Positions 25,601 to 34,130 are shown, numbered from the stretch's first letter. The stretch: 64,000 bases of DNA from Flavobacteriaceae bacterium PRS1 (GCA_003709165.1 RDRZ01000002.1:1-64000), one strand, 5' to 3'. The notes: generated by a model not told the origin, from the sequence alone. A program made the numbers and translations.

Positions 25601-26760
25601 AACACTGCCGAGTTATGTCCTGCAAACTTTCTGAACTGTGCTTGGTTCATTATTGTCGCTTGTAAAGCATCAATAGGAACACCTCCGCCAGGTTGAACTA
25701 AGTTATTAAAACTACCGCCATCAAAAACACTTACAAAGGGTGTCACTGTTCCGGTACCAGCATCAATTCCTAATTGAGTTGCAGCAGATACTGTTGAATT
25801 TCCTATCGTTACCCAATCCATATCAATGGTCCAAAGTTTTATATGATCTTGTACAATGCCTCCACCAAATGCATCATCTTGCATATACACAACGGTAGCA
25901 CCGCCAGTAGCTGGTAAATTATTATTACTTACGTTTAAGACTTGCAGACCATGAAAACCAAAAGTTACTAAACCTGGTAGATTAAAACTCGTTATTTGAG
26001 GTGTGGTTCCTGCTCCTGGAGGATCGATCATGGCATCTCTTTCAAAAACATGAATTTTATTAACAGACCCCGTGTTATCGGTCATATAATATCCATCACT
26101 CCAAACAGATAATTTTTGATAATCATTTACAACAGCCCATGTGTATACGGTCCAACTATCAGTTACTGGATCCGGTCCATCAGAAACTGCTATAGTAACA
26201 CCAGCACCTAAAATAGTTATCACCCATTTGTCTGCTGCATTGTCATAAGAAGCAGTTAAATCACAACAATAATCACCATCAACTCCGCCAAAAATATTGT
26301 TAGGTCCTAACAATGCTGTTAATGGATTACCACTTTTATCAAAAATCCTAAACGCTGTATTTATAACAGCAAAGTAATGGTTTGGTCCTACGGCTCCAGC
26401 AGGATCTGTTGGTTGTGAATTGGAAGCAGCTGTTTCAAAAACAAGCTCAGGCGGATCTGTTGGAATCTTATTTGTTAAATAATAAGGGGCTTTGGTTAAG
26501 ATGTCATCTCCTTTTGACCCTTTTCCTGGAACAACATCAAATTTTGAAGCTCTTTGCCTTCCATCTTGCATTTCCTTAAACTCGCTAAGTTCTGCAACAA
26601 CAAGATTTGTTCTTGAAGCAATTGAAGGAACATGTTCAACTTTTGTAGGGTAACCTGAATAAGTTGGTCCTTGGGGCTTATTTTCAATTTGTTGTGCTAT
26701 AAGTAAGTTAGTACTAAATAAAAAAAAGAAAATAAAAAGCCTGTGTAGTTTTATTTTCAT
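22696..26760 (-). CDS. Giant T9SS-exported surface protein with duplicated CARDB and P domains
   Basis: The 1354-residue protein has a signal peptide (1-22), an N-terminal region of about 530 residues, then two copies of a 361-residue block and a C-terminal T9SS type A sorting domain (last ~75 residues, ending IKRIVVK). Each block holds two CARDB-like Ig modules (DIGVTAITAP and DDVGVISVDTP starts) and one proprotein-convertase P domain (WDDDLSISLFSP...GDWSLVITDNA). The N-terminal region (TDPAGAVGPNHYFAVIN) may form a beta-propeller; I see no protease triad. It is a secreted, surface-attached protein of unknown activity. The tandem blocks are nearly identical at DNA level. Confidence 0.88.
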   Translation of the reverse strand: MKIKLHRLFIFFFLFSTNLLIAQQIENKPQGPTYSGYPTKVEHVPSIASRTNLVVAELSEFKEMQDGRQRASKFDVVPGKGSKGDDILTKAPYYLTNKIPTDPPELVFETAASNSQPTDPAGAVGPNHYFAVINTAFRIFDKSGNPLTALLGPNNIFGGVDGDYCCDLTASYDNAADKWVITILGAGVTIAVSDGPDPVTDSWTVYTWAVVNDYQKLSVWSDGYYMTDNTGSVNKIHVFERDAMIDPPGAGTTPQITSFNLPGLVTFGFHGLQVLNVSNNNLPATGGATVVYMQDDAFGGGIVQDHIKLWTIDMDWVTIGNSTVSAATQLGIDAGTGTVTPFVSVFDGGSFNNLVQPGGGVPIDALQATIMNQAQFRKFAGHNSAVFNFVVDVDGTATKQAGVRWYELRQSGDNQPWSVFQEGTYTAPDNRHAWNASMIMDILGNIGLGYTSMSSPNSTDPNVRVGSYYSGRFANDALGTMAIDEEVIMAGDADIPGGAGRYGDYSKIDIDPDGDKKFWFVNELMSTGRKNIAGVFQLAPNTMDDVGVISVDTPTDGALTNAETVTVTVFNFGDNAASGFNITYQVDGGSVITEAFVGSLASQTTSQHVFATTADLSTEGNTYSIMSCTTLGIDEDTGNDCATENVLHVSATDIGVTAITAPVSGEGLINEMVTITIENFGTAAQSNFNVNYIIDSGTPVVEMVAATVNPGSSISYDFVITANLSTPATYAISSSTLLAGDSDGSNNTANTSITNLECQTLSNTTAQQIGPDGGTITTSIINFTDDFVIDDVNITVNIEHTWDDDLSISLFSPGNTVEVVLTDRNGSTGDNYMTTVFDDEAATPITSGAPPYNGTFQPEGSLATLDGLSSMGDWSLVITDNANGDQGTLFDWSLQLCGNMTNPMDDVGVISVDTPTDGTLTNAETVTVTVFNFGDNAASGFNITYQVDGGPVITEAFVGTLASQTTSQHVFVTTADLSTEGQTYSIMSCTTLGIDEDTGNDCATENVLHVSATDIGVTAITAPVSGEGLINEMVTITIENFGTAAQSNFNVNYIIDSGTPVVEMVAATVNPGSSISYDFVITANLSTPATYAISSSTLLAGDSDGSNNTANTSITNLECQTLSNTTAQQIGPDGGTITTSIINFTDDFVIDDVNITVNIEHTWDDDLSISLFSPGNTVEVVLTDRNGSTGDNYMTTVFDDEAATPITSGAPPYNGTFQPEGSLATLDGLSSMGDWSLVITDNANVDQGTLFDWSLQLCGNMTLSIDNVLVQEGITVIYEEDNQFLIKLPTNTINERLNMNILNVLGQNLMWRTLENETGRGYEYRLDMSHVAAGIYFVKIGNNRASNIKRIVVK
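22975..24057. repeat. 1083-bp tandem duplication, unit 1 (C-terminal block)
   Basis: This unit aligns without gaps, at an offset of 1083 bp, with 24058-25140. From 23028 to 23811 (784 bp) I see no difference by eye; outside that block there is roughly 10% divergence. One non-synonymous change lies near the 5' edge on the plus strand (Val here, Gly in unit 2). Confidence 0.95.
24058..25140. repeat. 1083-bp tandem duplication, unit 2 (N-terminal block)
   Basis: This is the partner of 22975-24057; the block 24111-24894 matches 23028-23811. The first CARDB module of the two units differs at five residues, while the second CARDB and the P domain are otherwise identical. Confidence 0.95.
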
Positions 26761-26854
26761 AATAAGTAGGTTTTAATATGGAGTTAAGAATCGTAAAGAT
26801 AATTTATTTTTAATTAAAAATAAAGCAAGCTTTATCTTAGCAATATGATTTTAT

Positions 26855-28396
26855 CTACATTTTTAATAACCAAGTTTTTACATCAACTTCTTTCTTGATA
26901 ATCTCTCGTAATGCTTCAATCTTAACTCGTTTTTGTTCCATAGTGTCTCTATGTCTAATGGTTACTGTATTGTCTTCTAAAGTATCGTGGTCTACGGTAA
27001 TACAAAATGGTGTCCCGGCAGCATCTTGTCTTCTATAGCGTCTTCCTATGGCATCTTTTTCATCATAGGCTACATTAAAATCCCATTTAAGATCCTCAAA
27101 AATTTTATGTGCTATTTCCGGTAAACCATCTTTTTTAACCAAAGGTAAAATTGCTGCCTTTGTAGGAGCTAATACCGCTGGTAATTTTAAAACCGTTCGC
27201 GATGTTCCGTTTTCTAGTTCTTCCTCTTGTAACGAATTTGATAATACTGCTAAAAACATACGATCTAAACCAATGGATGTTTCAACCACATAAGGCACAT
27301 AACTTTTGTTTTCTTCATGATCGAAATACTGCAATTTTTTTCCTGAGAATTTTTCGTGTTGGCTTAAATCAAAGTCCGTACGTGAATGTATGCCTTCCAA
27401 TTCTTTAAAGCCAAATGGAAATTTAAACTCAATATCTGTTGCTGCATCGGCATAATGTGCTAATTTCTCATGATCATGAAACCGATAATTTTCTGCTCCT
27501 AATCCTAATGATAAATGCCATTTTAGTCTGGTTTTTTTCCATTTCTCATACCATTCGGTTTGAGTTCCGGGTTTTACAAAAAACTGCATTTCCATTTGCT
27601 CAAACTCACGCATTCTAAAAATAAATTGTCGAGCTACTATTTCGTTTCTAAAGGCTTTTCCTGTTTGAGCAATTCCGAAAGGAATTTTTAATCGTCCTGA
27701 TTTTTGAACGTTCAAGAAGTTTACAAAAATGCCTTGGGCAGTTTCCGGACGTAAATACAAATCCATAGCAGTTTCGGCAGAAGCTCCTAATTTTGTGCCA
27801 AACATTAAATTAAACTGCTTAACATCGGTCCAGTTTCTACTTCCTGTTAAAGGGTCGGTAATTTCTAGTTCTTCAATAAGTGCTTTTACATCTGCTAGAT
27901 CTTCGTTTTCCAAAGATTTGCCGAGACGTTTTAAAATAGCTTCGCCTTTTTGTTTGTAGCCTACAACTCTTGGATTGGTAGAGATAAATTCTTCTTTATT
28001 AAAAGCATCACCAAAACGTTTGGTTGCTTTTTTTACTTCCTTTTCAATTTTAGCTTCTAACTTGGCAACATAATCTTCAATTAAAACATCGGCTTTGTAG
28101 CGTTTTTTAGAGTCTTTATTATCAATTAACGGATCGCTAAAAGCATCAACATGTCCTGAAGCTTTCCAAGTTGTAGGATGCATAAATATTGCAGCATCTA
28201 AACCCACAATATTTTCGTGCATTTGCACCATGGCTTTCCACCAATAATCGCGAATATTATTTTTTAACTCTACACCATTTTGCCCATAGTCGTAAACAGC
28301 ACTTAACCCATCATATATTTCACTACTCTGAAACACGTAACCATATTCTTTTGCATGAGAAATTACCTTCTTAAATTTATCTTCTTGATTTACCAT
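26855..28396 (-). CDS. glyS: Glycyl-tRNA synthetase (dimeric type)
   Basis: The 513-residue class II synthetase charges tRNA-Gly. It is the single-chain alpha2 type, as shown by length and domain order: N-terminal catalytic domain with motif 2 (RNEIVARQFIFRMREFEQME, about 250-270), motif 3 (the GLDRMFLAVL segment) and a C-terminal anticodon-binding domain (about 415-513). This form is usual in Bacteroidota; E. coli uses a two-gene enzyme. A -7 box ends 4 nt before the ATG, so the mRNA may be leaderless. It is a single gene. Confidence 0.95.
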   Translation of the reverse strand: MVNQEDKFKKVISHAKEYGYVFQSSEIYDGLSAVYDYGQNGVELKNNIRDYWWKAMVQMHENIVGLDAAIFMHPTTWKASGHVDAFSDPLIDNKDSKKRYKADVLIEDYVAKLEAKIEKEVKKATKRFGDAFNKEEFISTNPRVVGYKQKGEAILKRLGKSLENEDLADVKALIEELEITDPLTGSRNWTDVKQFNLMFGTKLGASAETAMDLYLRPETAQGIFVNFLNVQKSGRLKIPFGIAQTGKAFRNEIVARQFIFRMREFEQMEMQFFVKPGTQTEWYEKWKKTRLKWHLSLGLGAENYRFHDHEKLAHYADAATDIEFKFPFGFKELEGIHSRTDFDLSQHEKFSGKKLQYFDHEENKSYVPYVVETSIGLDRMFLAVLSNSLQEEELENGTSRTVLKLPAVLAPTKAAILPLVKKDGLPEIAHKIFEDLKWDFNVAYDEKDAIGRRYRRQDAAGTPFCITVDHDTLEDNTVTIRHRDTMEQKRVKIEALREIIKKEVDVKTWLLKM

Positions 28397-28400
28397 GATG

Positions 28401-28408
28401 CAAAAATA
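28401..28408 (-). promoter_or_regulatory. -7 promoter box of glyS
   Basis: On the minus strand TATTTTTG matches TAnnTTTG and is followed by CATC and then the ATG. I see no TTG about 20 nt upstream. Confidence 0.5.
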
Positions 28409-28447
28409 GAAATTTAGCTATTGTATTGGCTTAATTTATCTTATAAT

Positions 28448-28742
28448 TTAAGGGCAGCTCTAAAAATGCCTTCGCATCAAAATTTTCAGAGCTTTTCAAA
28501 GACAAGAAAAAGTTTTGAAATACTACCCGCCTGAATGACAAAGTCGGGCAGGTCGAGATAATGTGATGAATTTTGAGGCAGTATTTGGAAATCTCTGAAA
28601 ACCCGATGGGAACAAATATAATAAACAATCTGACTGCGTTATATTTTTTTTCAATAGCTATGGCTATTCAAAAAAATATACCTTGCATCTTATTCATTAT
28701 CTTTGTTTTTTGAAAGAAATGAGTTTTTAGAGCTGCCCTTAA
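28448..28742. mobile_element. MITE-like element, 295 bp, with perfect 19-bp inverted ends
   Basis: The left end TTAAGGGCAGCTCTAAAAA (28448-28466) is repeated exactly inverted at 28724-28742. Inside lie a REP-like segment (28526-28555) and a long imperfect hairpin (28641-28680). There is no transposase ORF. The outermost bases are TTAA at both ends, which could be part of the inverted repeat or a TTAA target duplication. It fills most of the 390-bp gap between the divergent glyS and comF-family genes. Confidence 0.7.
28634..28685. repeat. Palindromic repeat core inside the MITE-like element
   Basis: CTGCGTTA, a T-rich arm, TAGCTATGGCTAT, an A-rich arm and CCTTG occur in order. The arms pair into a hairpin around the TAGCTATGGCTA centre. 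The minus strand of 13876-13927 has the same layout. Confidence 0.6.
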
Positions 28743-28786
28743 TATCTTAAAACTCAATTTATACAATTTTCTTTATTTAATAAAAT

Positions 28787-29464
28787 ATGTTTAAGATTCT
28801 GTTGAACTTATTCTTTCCAAAAGTATGCTATGCTTGCAGTCATTTACTGACTGATAATGAACTCCATATTTGTACGACTTGCAGACACAATTTGCCTGTT
28901 ACCAATTATCATTTTGAAAATAATAATACTGTAGAAAAAGTGTTTTATGGACGTGTTAAAATAGAACATGCTACAGCACTTTTAAAGTTTGAAAAGAAAG
29001 GAATTGTACAGCAATTAATTCATAACTTAAAATACAAAGGACATGAAACTATAGGTAAACTTTTGGGCGAATGGTTAGGGAATGAACTTAAAACTGTTGA
29101 TGCCTACACTACTATTGATGTTGTAATTCCAGTGCCACTACATAAAAATAAACTACGAAAAAGAGGTTTTAATCAGGTTGCAAAATTTGGAATTGAAATT
29201 GCTAAATCTTTAAATGCAGAGTATATAGATTCTGTGTTAATTAAAACAACGGCAACTAAAACCCAAGTGTTTAAAAAACGAATAGCACGATGGAACGATG
29301 TTAATGAAATTTTTTCCGTAATCAATACTAACCTTATTGAAGGCAAACATATTCTTTTGGTAGATGATATTATTACATCTGGAGCTACTATTGAAGCCTG
29401 TAGCAATATGTTAAATAAAGCAGACAATATTAAAATAAGTGTTGCTACAATGGCAATTGCGTAA
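28787..29464 (+). CDS. ComF-family phosphoribosyltransferase-like protein
   Basis: The 225-residue protein has an N-terminal zinc-finger-like set of cysteines (C14, C17, C29, C32) and a C-terminal phosphoribosyltransferase domain with the PRPP loop VDDIITSGAT (192-201). This is the ComF layout. ComF supports DNA uptake in naturally competent bacteria, but homologues are common in species not known to be competent. It lies downstream of the MITE-like element, 45 bases before an Ig-like lipoprotein gene that has its own -7 box. Confidence 0.92.
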   Translation: MFKILLNLFFPKVCYACSHLLTDNELHICTTCRHNLPVTNYHFENNNTVEKVFYGRVKIEHATALLKFEKKGIVQQLIHNLKYKGHETIGKLLGEWLGNELKTVDAYTTIDVVIPVPLHKNKLRKRGFNQVAKFGIEIAKSLNAEYIDSVLIKTTATKTQVFKKRIARWNDVNEIFSVINTNLIEGKHILLVDDIITSGATIEACSNMLNKADNIKISVATMAIA

Positions 29465-29502
29465 ACCCTTTTTCGTTATACTTTTTAGCATACAAAATTA
29501 CC

Positions 29503-29510
29503 TATATTTG
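29503..29510 (+). promoter_or_regulatory. -7 promoter box of the Ig-like lipoprotein gene
   Basis: TATATTTG matches TAnnTTTG and lies 20 nt before the ATG at 29531. The upstream GTG at 29510 overlaps this box, which argues against using it as the start. Confidence 0.5.
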
Positions 29511-29530
29511 TGAAAAATTTTAATAAGAAA

Positions 29531-31141
29531 ATGCCTAAGAGTCTTTCAAATTTAATTTTTATCGTTGTTGTAAGTTTCGTTTTGGTTAATTGTGCAAATC
29601 GTGGTACACCGTCTGGAGGCGAAAAAGATGTTACGCCTCCCGTAATTTTAAAATCTATTCCTGAAAACTATTCGGTTAATTTCAATGCAAAGGAAATAAA
29701 AATATATTTTGACGAGTATATTAAAATTAAAGACTTGCAAAAACAACTCATTATTTCTCCTCCAATGGATCCAGAACCTGAAATTACACCTTTGGGTTCG
29801 GCAAGTAAATACATTACAATTAAAATTTTTGACACACTACAACCAAATACAACCTACGCCTTTAATTTTGGCGAAAGTATCGTAGATAACAACGAGGGTA
29901 ATCCTTATCCATTTTACAGATATGTATTTTCGACAGGCGATTATATCGATTCTTTAAGCGTAAAAGGAAAAATAGTTGATGCTGTAAACCGAAAACCTGA
30001 CGAGTTTGTTTCGGTATTATTGTATGAAATAGATTCTACATTTACAGACTCCATAATTTACAAACAAAAACCAAAATATATTACGAATACATTAGACAGT
30101 ACAACGACTTTTAAGCTGGAAAATTTAAAGGCCGGAACCTATTTAATGATTGCTTTAAAAGAAGAAAATAACAATTATACGTTTCAGCAAAAAACAGATA
30201 AAATAGGATTTCTAAAAGATTTTATAAGCGTTTCTGCCGATACTTCGGCTGTTTATACTATAAAGTTATTTAATGAAGAAATCGATTTTAAAGCGACTAG
30301 ACCTAAACTAATTTCTGGGAATAAAATAGCTTTTGGATATGAAGGCGATTTCATAAACATGAAGATTAATCTACTGTCTGAAAAACCAAACAATTATAAA
30401 AGTACAATAACGAAAGACCAAAAAGCAGATTCGTTATTGTATTGGTACAAGCCAAAATTTGAAACCGATTCGTTATTGTTTAAAGTTAGCAACACATCCT
30501 ATGCAGATACGTTAACGGTTAGGTTAAGGTCGCTTGAAAAAGATTCTTTAGTTATTACTTCTATTCAAAGTAGAAAAAGTCCTTTTATTGAAGATTTTAA
30601 AATTGAAGCTAATATCCCAATTATATCAATTAACGAAAAAAAGATAACCATTCTTGATAAAGATTCTATGCAAGTGGATTTTTCTACAACTTTTGATGAG
30701 CTTAACAACCGATATACTTTTTCTTTTCCAAAGAGGGAACAAGAACGATACAAAATACAAATGTTACCTGAAACGTTTACTGATTTTTTTGGAAACAAAA
30801 ACGATACTTTAAATTATTCAGTTAGTACAAAACAATTCTCCGATTATGGTAATGTTAGATTGACTTTTCAAAATGCTACTTATCCTTTAATTATACAGTT
30901 AATTGACCAAAATGGTGAGGTAAAAGAAGAACAATACACTACCAAACCAGAAGTGTTAGATTTTTTAAATGTAGATCCAGGTGAGTATTATGTTCGTGTC
31001 ATATTTGATGAAAATGAAAATGAAAAATACGATTCTGGAAATTACCTTTTAAAAAGACAACCAGAGCGTGTAAGCCATTTTGAAATAGAAGCAGTAAGAG
31101 CAGGCTGGGATATTATAGAAACATTAGTGTTTAAGGAATAA
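29531..31141 (+). CDS. Ig-like (Big_5) domain lipoprotein
   Basis: The 536-residue product has a lipoprotein signal peptide with Cys 21 (VLVNCANRGTPSGG), a Big_5-type Ig-like domain (about 35-130; the PPVILKSIPEN and FDEYIKIKDL motifs) and further beta-rich domains to the end. It is probably tethered to the outer membrane. I have seen this type as a conserved single-copy gene in flavobacteria, function unknown. I choose the ATG at 29531 because the GTG at 29510 is in the promoter box. Its last 11 bases overlap the end of the convergent omega-amidase gene. Confidence 0.88.
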   Translation: MPKSLSNLIFIVVVSFVLVNCANRGTPSGGEKDVTPPVILKSIPENYSVNFNAKEIKIYFDEYIKIKDLQKQLIISPPMDPEPEITPLGSASKYITIKIFDTLQPNTTYAFNFGESIVDNNEGNPYPFYRYVFSTGDYIDSLSVKGKIVDAVNRKPDEFVSVLLYEIDSTFTDSIIYKQKPKYITNTLDSTTTFKLENLKAGTYLMIALKEENNNYTFQQKTDKIGFLKDFISVSADTSAVYTIKLFNEEIDFKATRPKLISGNKIAFGYEGDFINMKINLLSEKPNNYKSTITKDQKADSLLYWYKPKFETDSLLFKVSNTSYADTLTVRLRSLEKDSLVITSIQSRKSPFIEDFKIEANIPIISINEKKITILDKDSMQVDFSTTFDELNNRYTFSFPKREQERYKIQMLPETFTDFFGNKNDTLNYSVSTKQFSDYGNVRLTFQNATYPLIIQLIDQNGEVKEEQYTTKPEVLDFLNVDPGEYYVRVIFDENENEKYDSGNYLLKRQPERVSHFEIEAVRAGWDIIETLVFKE

Positions 31142-31910
31142 AAAAGAGGTCTTTATCGTCTAAAAATTTTAATTTTTCTTTAATAGTTGTTAAATTTGTT
31201 TTAGACAAAGTTGTAATTTCTATCATTTCTTCGTCTTCTTTAAAATTGGATAGCTGTTTTCCTAAAGCATCATAAACTACAGAATGTCCAGGATATTCGT
31301 TATTACTTTCGTCCTTTCCTACTCGATTTACACCAATACAATAACTCATATTTTCTATAGCTCTTGCTTTAAGTAAAGCGTCCCAAGCTTCAATTCTTGG
31401 TTTTGGCCAATTGGCAACATAAATTATCACATCGTAATTTTCCGCATTTCTTGACCAAACTGGAAAGCGTAAATCGTAACAAATTAAAGGACAAATTTTC
31501 CATCCTTTATAATTTACAATCAGTTTTTTAGTTCCTGAAGCAAATACTTTGTGCTCTCCTACAAGAGTAAAGGTGTGACGTTTGTCATAATATTCAATTT
31601 CTCTTGAAGGATGCACAAAAAACAATCGGTTATAAAAGTTGTTGTTTTCTTTAATAATAATACTTCCTACAATTGCAGCTTGTTTTTTAACAGTCAGATA
31701 TTGCATCCATTTTAAAGTATCTCCTTCCATGGTTTCGGCAACCGCTTCGGCATTCATTGTAAAACCTGTTGTAAACATTTCTGGAAGAATAATCAAATCA
31801 ATATCTTCAGGAAGTGCTTCAATTTTTACTAAAAAAGGATATCTGTTCTTTAATGGATTTTCCCAAACCAAATCGGCTTGAATAATTGCTATTTTCAATT
31901 CATCTTGCAT
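31131..31910 (-). CDS. Nitrilase-superfamily omega-amidase
   Basis: The 259-residue carbon-nitrogen hydrolase has the catalytic triad E44 (LPEMF), K110 (YDKRHTF) and C144 (CYDLRFP). Sequence and length fit the omega-amidase branch (YafV/Nit2-like), which deamidates alpha-ketoglutaramate and alpha-ketosuccinamate. The upstream neighbour, 13 bases away on the same strand, encodes a glutamine/methionine-type aminotransferase that would make that substrate, so the pair forms a two-step pathway for recycling the methionine keto acid using glutamine. The 3' end overlaps the convergent lipoprotein gene by 11 bases. Confidence 0.9.
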   Translation of the reverse strand: MQDELKIAIIQADLVWENPLKNRYPFLVKIEALPEDIDLIILPEMFTTGFTMNAEAVAETMEGDTLKWMQYLTVKKQAAIVGSIIIKENNNFYNRLFFVHPSREIEYYDKRHTFTLVGEHKVFASGTKKLIVNYKGWKICPLICYDLRFPVWSRNAENYDVIIYVANWPKPRIEAWDALLKARAIENMSYCIGVNRVGKDESNNEYPGHSVVYDALGKQLSNFKEDEEMIEITTLSKTNLTTIKEKLKFLDDKDLFFIP

Positions 31911-31923
31911 TTTATAAAAGTAA

Positions 31924-33066
31924 TTAAATCTTGTTTAATATTTCAGCAGCCTTTTTTAAAGTATCATCTGTTTTGGCAAAACAAAAGCGAAGCATTTTAT
32001 TGTCTAAATTATTTTCGTTAAATACCGATATTGGTATTGAAGCAATCCCTTGTTCAATTGTTAATCGCTTTGCGAAATCTAAATCATTTTCTAAAGTAAT
32101 TTTTGAATAATCCAATCCTTGAAAATAAGTGCCTTTTGAAGCTGTAAACTTGAATCTAGAATCTTTAATCAAGTTTAAAAATAAATCTCTTTTATCTTGA
32201 TAAAATTCTGATAATTCTAAATAATGATTAGGCTCTTGTAGATATTCGGCTAATGCCTTTTGTAATGGATGATTGACACAAAACACATTAAACTGATGTA
32301 CTTTTTTAAACTCATCCATCAATTCTTTTGGTGCACAACAATAACCCATTTTCCATCCTGTGTTATGAAACGTTTTACCAAAAGAAGCTGTTATAAAACT
32401 TCGTGATTTTAAATTTGAGAACAAGCAAACGCTTTGGTGTTTTTCGCCATCAAAAATAATATGCTCATAAACCTCATCGCTCAATACAATTATATTTGTG
32501 CCTTTGGTTAATTGTTGAAGTTGAAGCATATCAGCTTCAGAAAAAATGGTACCACTTGGATTTTGAGGCGTGTTAATGATAATCATTTTGGTTTTATCAT
32601 TAATCTTTTGTTTAACACTTTCCCAATTAACAGAATAATCTGGCGCTTCTAATTGTATAGATATGGTTTTCCCGCCATTAAGTTCTATAGTCGGTTCGTA
32701 ACAATCGTAAGCCGGACGAAAAATAATCACTTCATCATTCTCTCTAATAAACGATGAAATTATTGTGTAAATGGCTTGTGTAGCGCCTGCTGTAACAGTT
32801 ATTTCTGTTTCCGGATGATAACTTGCATTATAAAGCAATTCAAACTTTTTTGATATGGCGACTCGAATTTCTAAAATTCCGGGCATAGGAGCATATTGGT
32901 TATAGCCAGAATTCATGGCTTTACTAACTAAGTCAATCAATTTCTGATCGCTCTTAAAATCTGGAAACCCTTGAGACAGGTTAATCGCATTGTGTTTATA
33001 CGCTAAAGTCCCCATTACCGTAAATATGGTGGTCTTTACATTTGGAAGTTTAGATGAAATATTCAT
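31924..33066 (-). CDS. PLP-dependent aminotransferase, methionine/glutamine type
   Basis: The 380-residue class I/II aminotransferase has the PLP-binding residues N168 (INTPQNPSG), D197, Y200 and the Schiff-base K231 in SFGKTFHNTGWK. The last motif and overall sequence resemble E. coli YbdL, which prefers methionine, and the glutamine transaminase K group. The adjoining omega-amidase supports a glutamine-linked transamination role, e.g. turning 4-methylthio-2-oxobutanoate into methionine. No signal peptide, so cytoplasmic. An alternative is general aromatic or aspartate transamination. Confidence 0.92.
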   Translation of the reverse strand: MNISSKLPNVKTTIFTVMGTLAYKHNAINLSQGFPDFKSDQKLIDLVSKAMNSGYNQYAPMPGILEIRVAISKKFELLYNASYHPETEITVTAGATQAIYTIISSFIRENDEVIIFRPAYDCYEPTIELNGGKTISIQLEAPDYSVNWESVKQKINDKTKMIIINTPQNPSGTIFSEADMLQLQQLTKGTNIIVLSDEVYEHIIFDGEKHQSVCLFSNLKSRSFITASFGKTFHNTGWKMGYCCAPKELMDEFKKVHQFNVFCVNHPLQKALAEYLQEPNHYLELSEFYQDKRDLFLNLIKDSRFKFTASKGTYFQGLDYSKITLENDLDFAKRLTIEQGIASIPISVFNENNLDNKMLRFCFAKTDDTLKKAAEILNKI

Positions 33067-33130
33067 AATATCTTTTTATAAATATAAAAAATCCATATGA
33101 AAATTTATAATGAATTGTTTAAATGAAATA

Positions 33131-34066
33131 TTATTCTTTTAACTCAATAGCATCTAACTTATTAAAAACAGAAATAATAATGTTTACCGCTTCTTTAAAA
33201 AATTCAGGATGAATGTTTTCATAATCATCATTAGGCTTATGATAATCTTTATGATCTTCTACTCCAAAATATAGAAAAGGGATTTTCTTTTTATGAAAAG
33301 AGCCATGATTGGAAGAGTTTGTCCAGTTTTGTTTGCCGTCGGAGCCATCATGACCAATTAATAATTTTATATTTCCTGATACTTTAAAGTTTTCAATTAG
33401 AGCTTTCAATGTCTCGTTATAACGTGTCCCAACAGCAAATAATTCATTCTTGTCACTGCGACTAATCATATCCATATTTATATTAGCTTCAATATAATAT
33501 AAAGGAACAATAGAATTATTTACAAAATATTTAGAGCCTTTTAAACCCAACTCTTCGCTATCAAAAGCTGCCAAAATTACTGAATGTTTAGGCGGATTAT
33601 TTTTAAAATACTCTGCAAAAGCAAATAATGCACTTACTCCAGACGCATCATCGTCTGCACCATTGTATATCTCGCCATTTTTAATTCCTTCGTGATCGTA
33701 ATGGGCACTAATCACAATATATTTATATGGAAAAGTAGTTCCTTTAATAAATCCTAATACATTAACACCATTGTACATTTTACCTTTGCTTGTAAAAGTA
33801 AAATCTTGTGTGAAGGTTTTGCCAAGAGGTAATACTTTTAATTCCTTGAATTGGTCAACTATATATTGTTTTGCTTTTATTGCTCCTTTGGTTCCGGTTC
33901 TCCTTCCTTCATAATCATCTGAAGACAATGTTTTTATATGTTGGAGTAATTGGTCTTCATCAAAATATGCTTGGTCTTCTGAAGATTTTTTCGAAACTGT
34001 TTGTGCATTACATGGAATACTTAACAGAAAAATTAGTATTCCAAGGGTTATTATTTTATAGTTCAT
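33131..34066 (-). CDS. Exported M28-family metallopeptidase
   Basis: The 311-residue protein has a signal peptide (1-21, ending CNAQ) and a peptidase domain with the M28 zinc site: H122 and D124 (SAHYDHEG), D138 (GADDDASG), and catalytic and ligand E171-E172 (SEELG). It is likely an aminopeptidase acting on peptides in the periplasm or at the surface. No T9SS sorting domain is visible. It is 64 bases from the aminotransferase start, so it could be read together with it, but no functional link is evident. Confidence 0.93.
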   Translation of the reverse strand: MNYKIITLGILIFLLSIPCNAQTVSKKSSEDQAYFDEDQLLQHIKTLSSDDYEGRRTGTKGAIKAKQYIVDQFKELKVLPLGKTFTQDFTFTSKGKMYNGVNVLGFIKGTTFPYKYIVISAHYDHEGIKNGEIYNGADDDASGVSALFAFAEYFKNNPPKHSVILAAFDSEELGLKGSKYFVNNSIVPLYYIEANINMDMISRSDKNELFAVGTRYNETLKALIENFKVSGNIKLLIGHDGSDGKQNWTNSSNHGSFHKKKIPFLYFGVEDHKDYHKPNDDYENIHPEFFKEAVNIIISVFNKLDAIELKE

Positions 34067-34100
34067 AAAGTATAATTATATTAGGGGATCAAATCTAAAT

Positions 34101-34130
34101 AAAAATCCCAAACTATTGCTTGAGATTTTT
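34101..34130 (-). terminator. Probable terminator downstream of the BspA-like gene
   Basis: AAAAATC-c-CAA pairs with TTG-a-GATTTTT around an 8-nt loop, with T residues following on the minus strand. It lies 62 bases after the stop of the BspA-like gene. Confidence 0.55.

Noticed and set aside
28448-28742. Calling the inverted-repeat element a complete insertion sequence
   Set aside because: At 295 bp it has no transposase frame on either strand; MITE-like is the most that can be supported.
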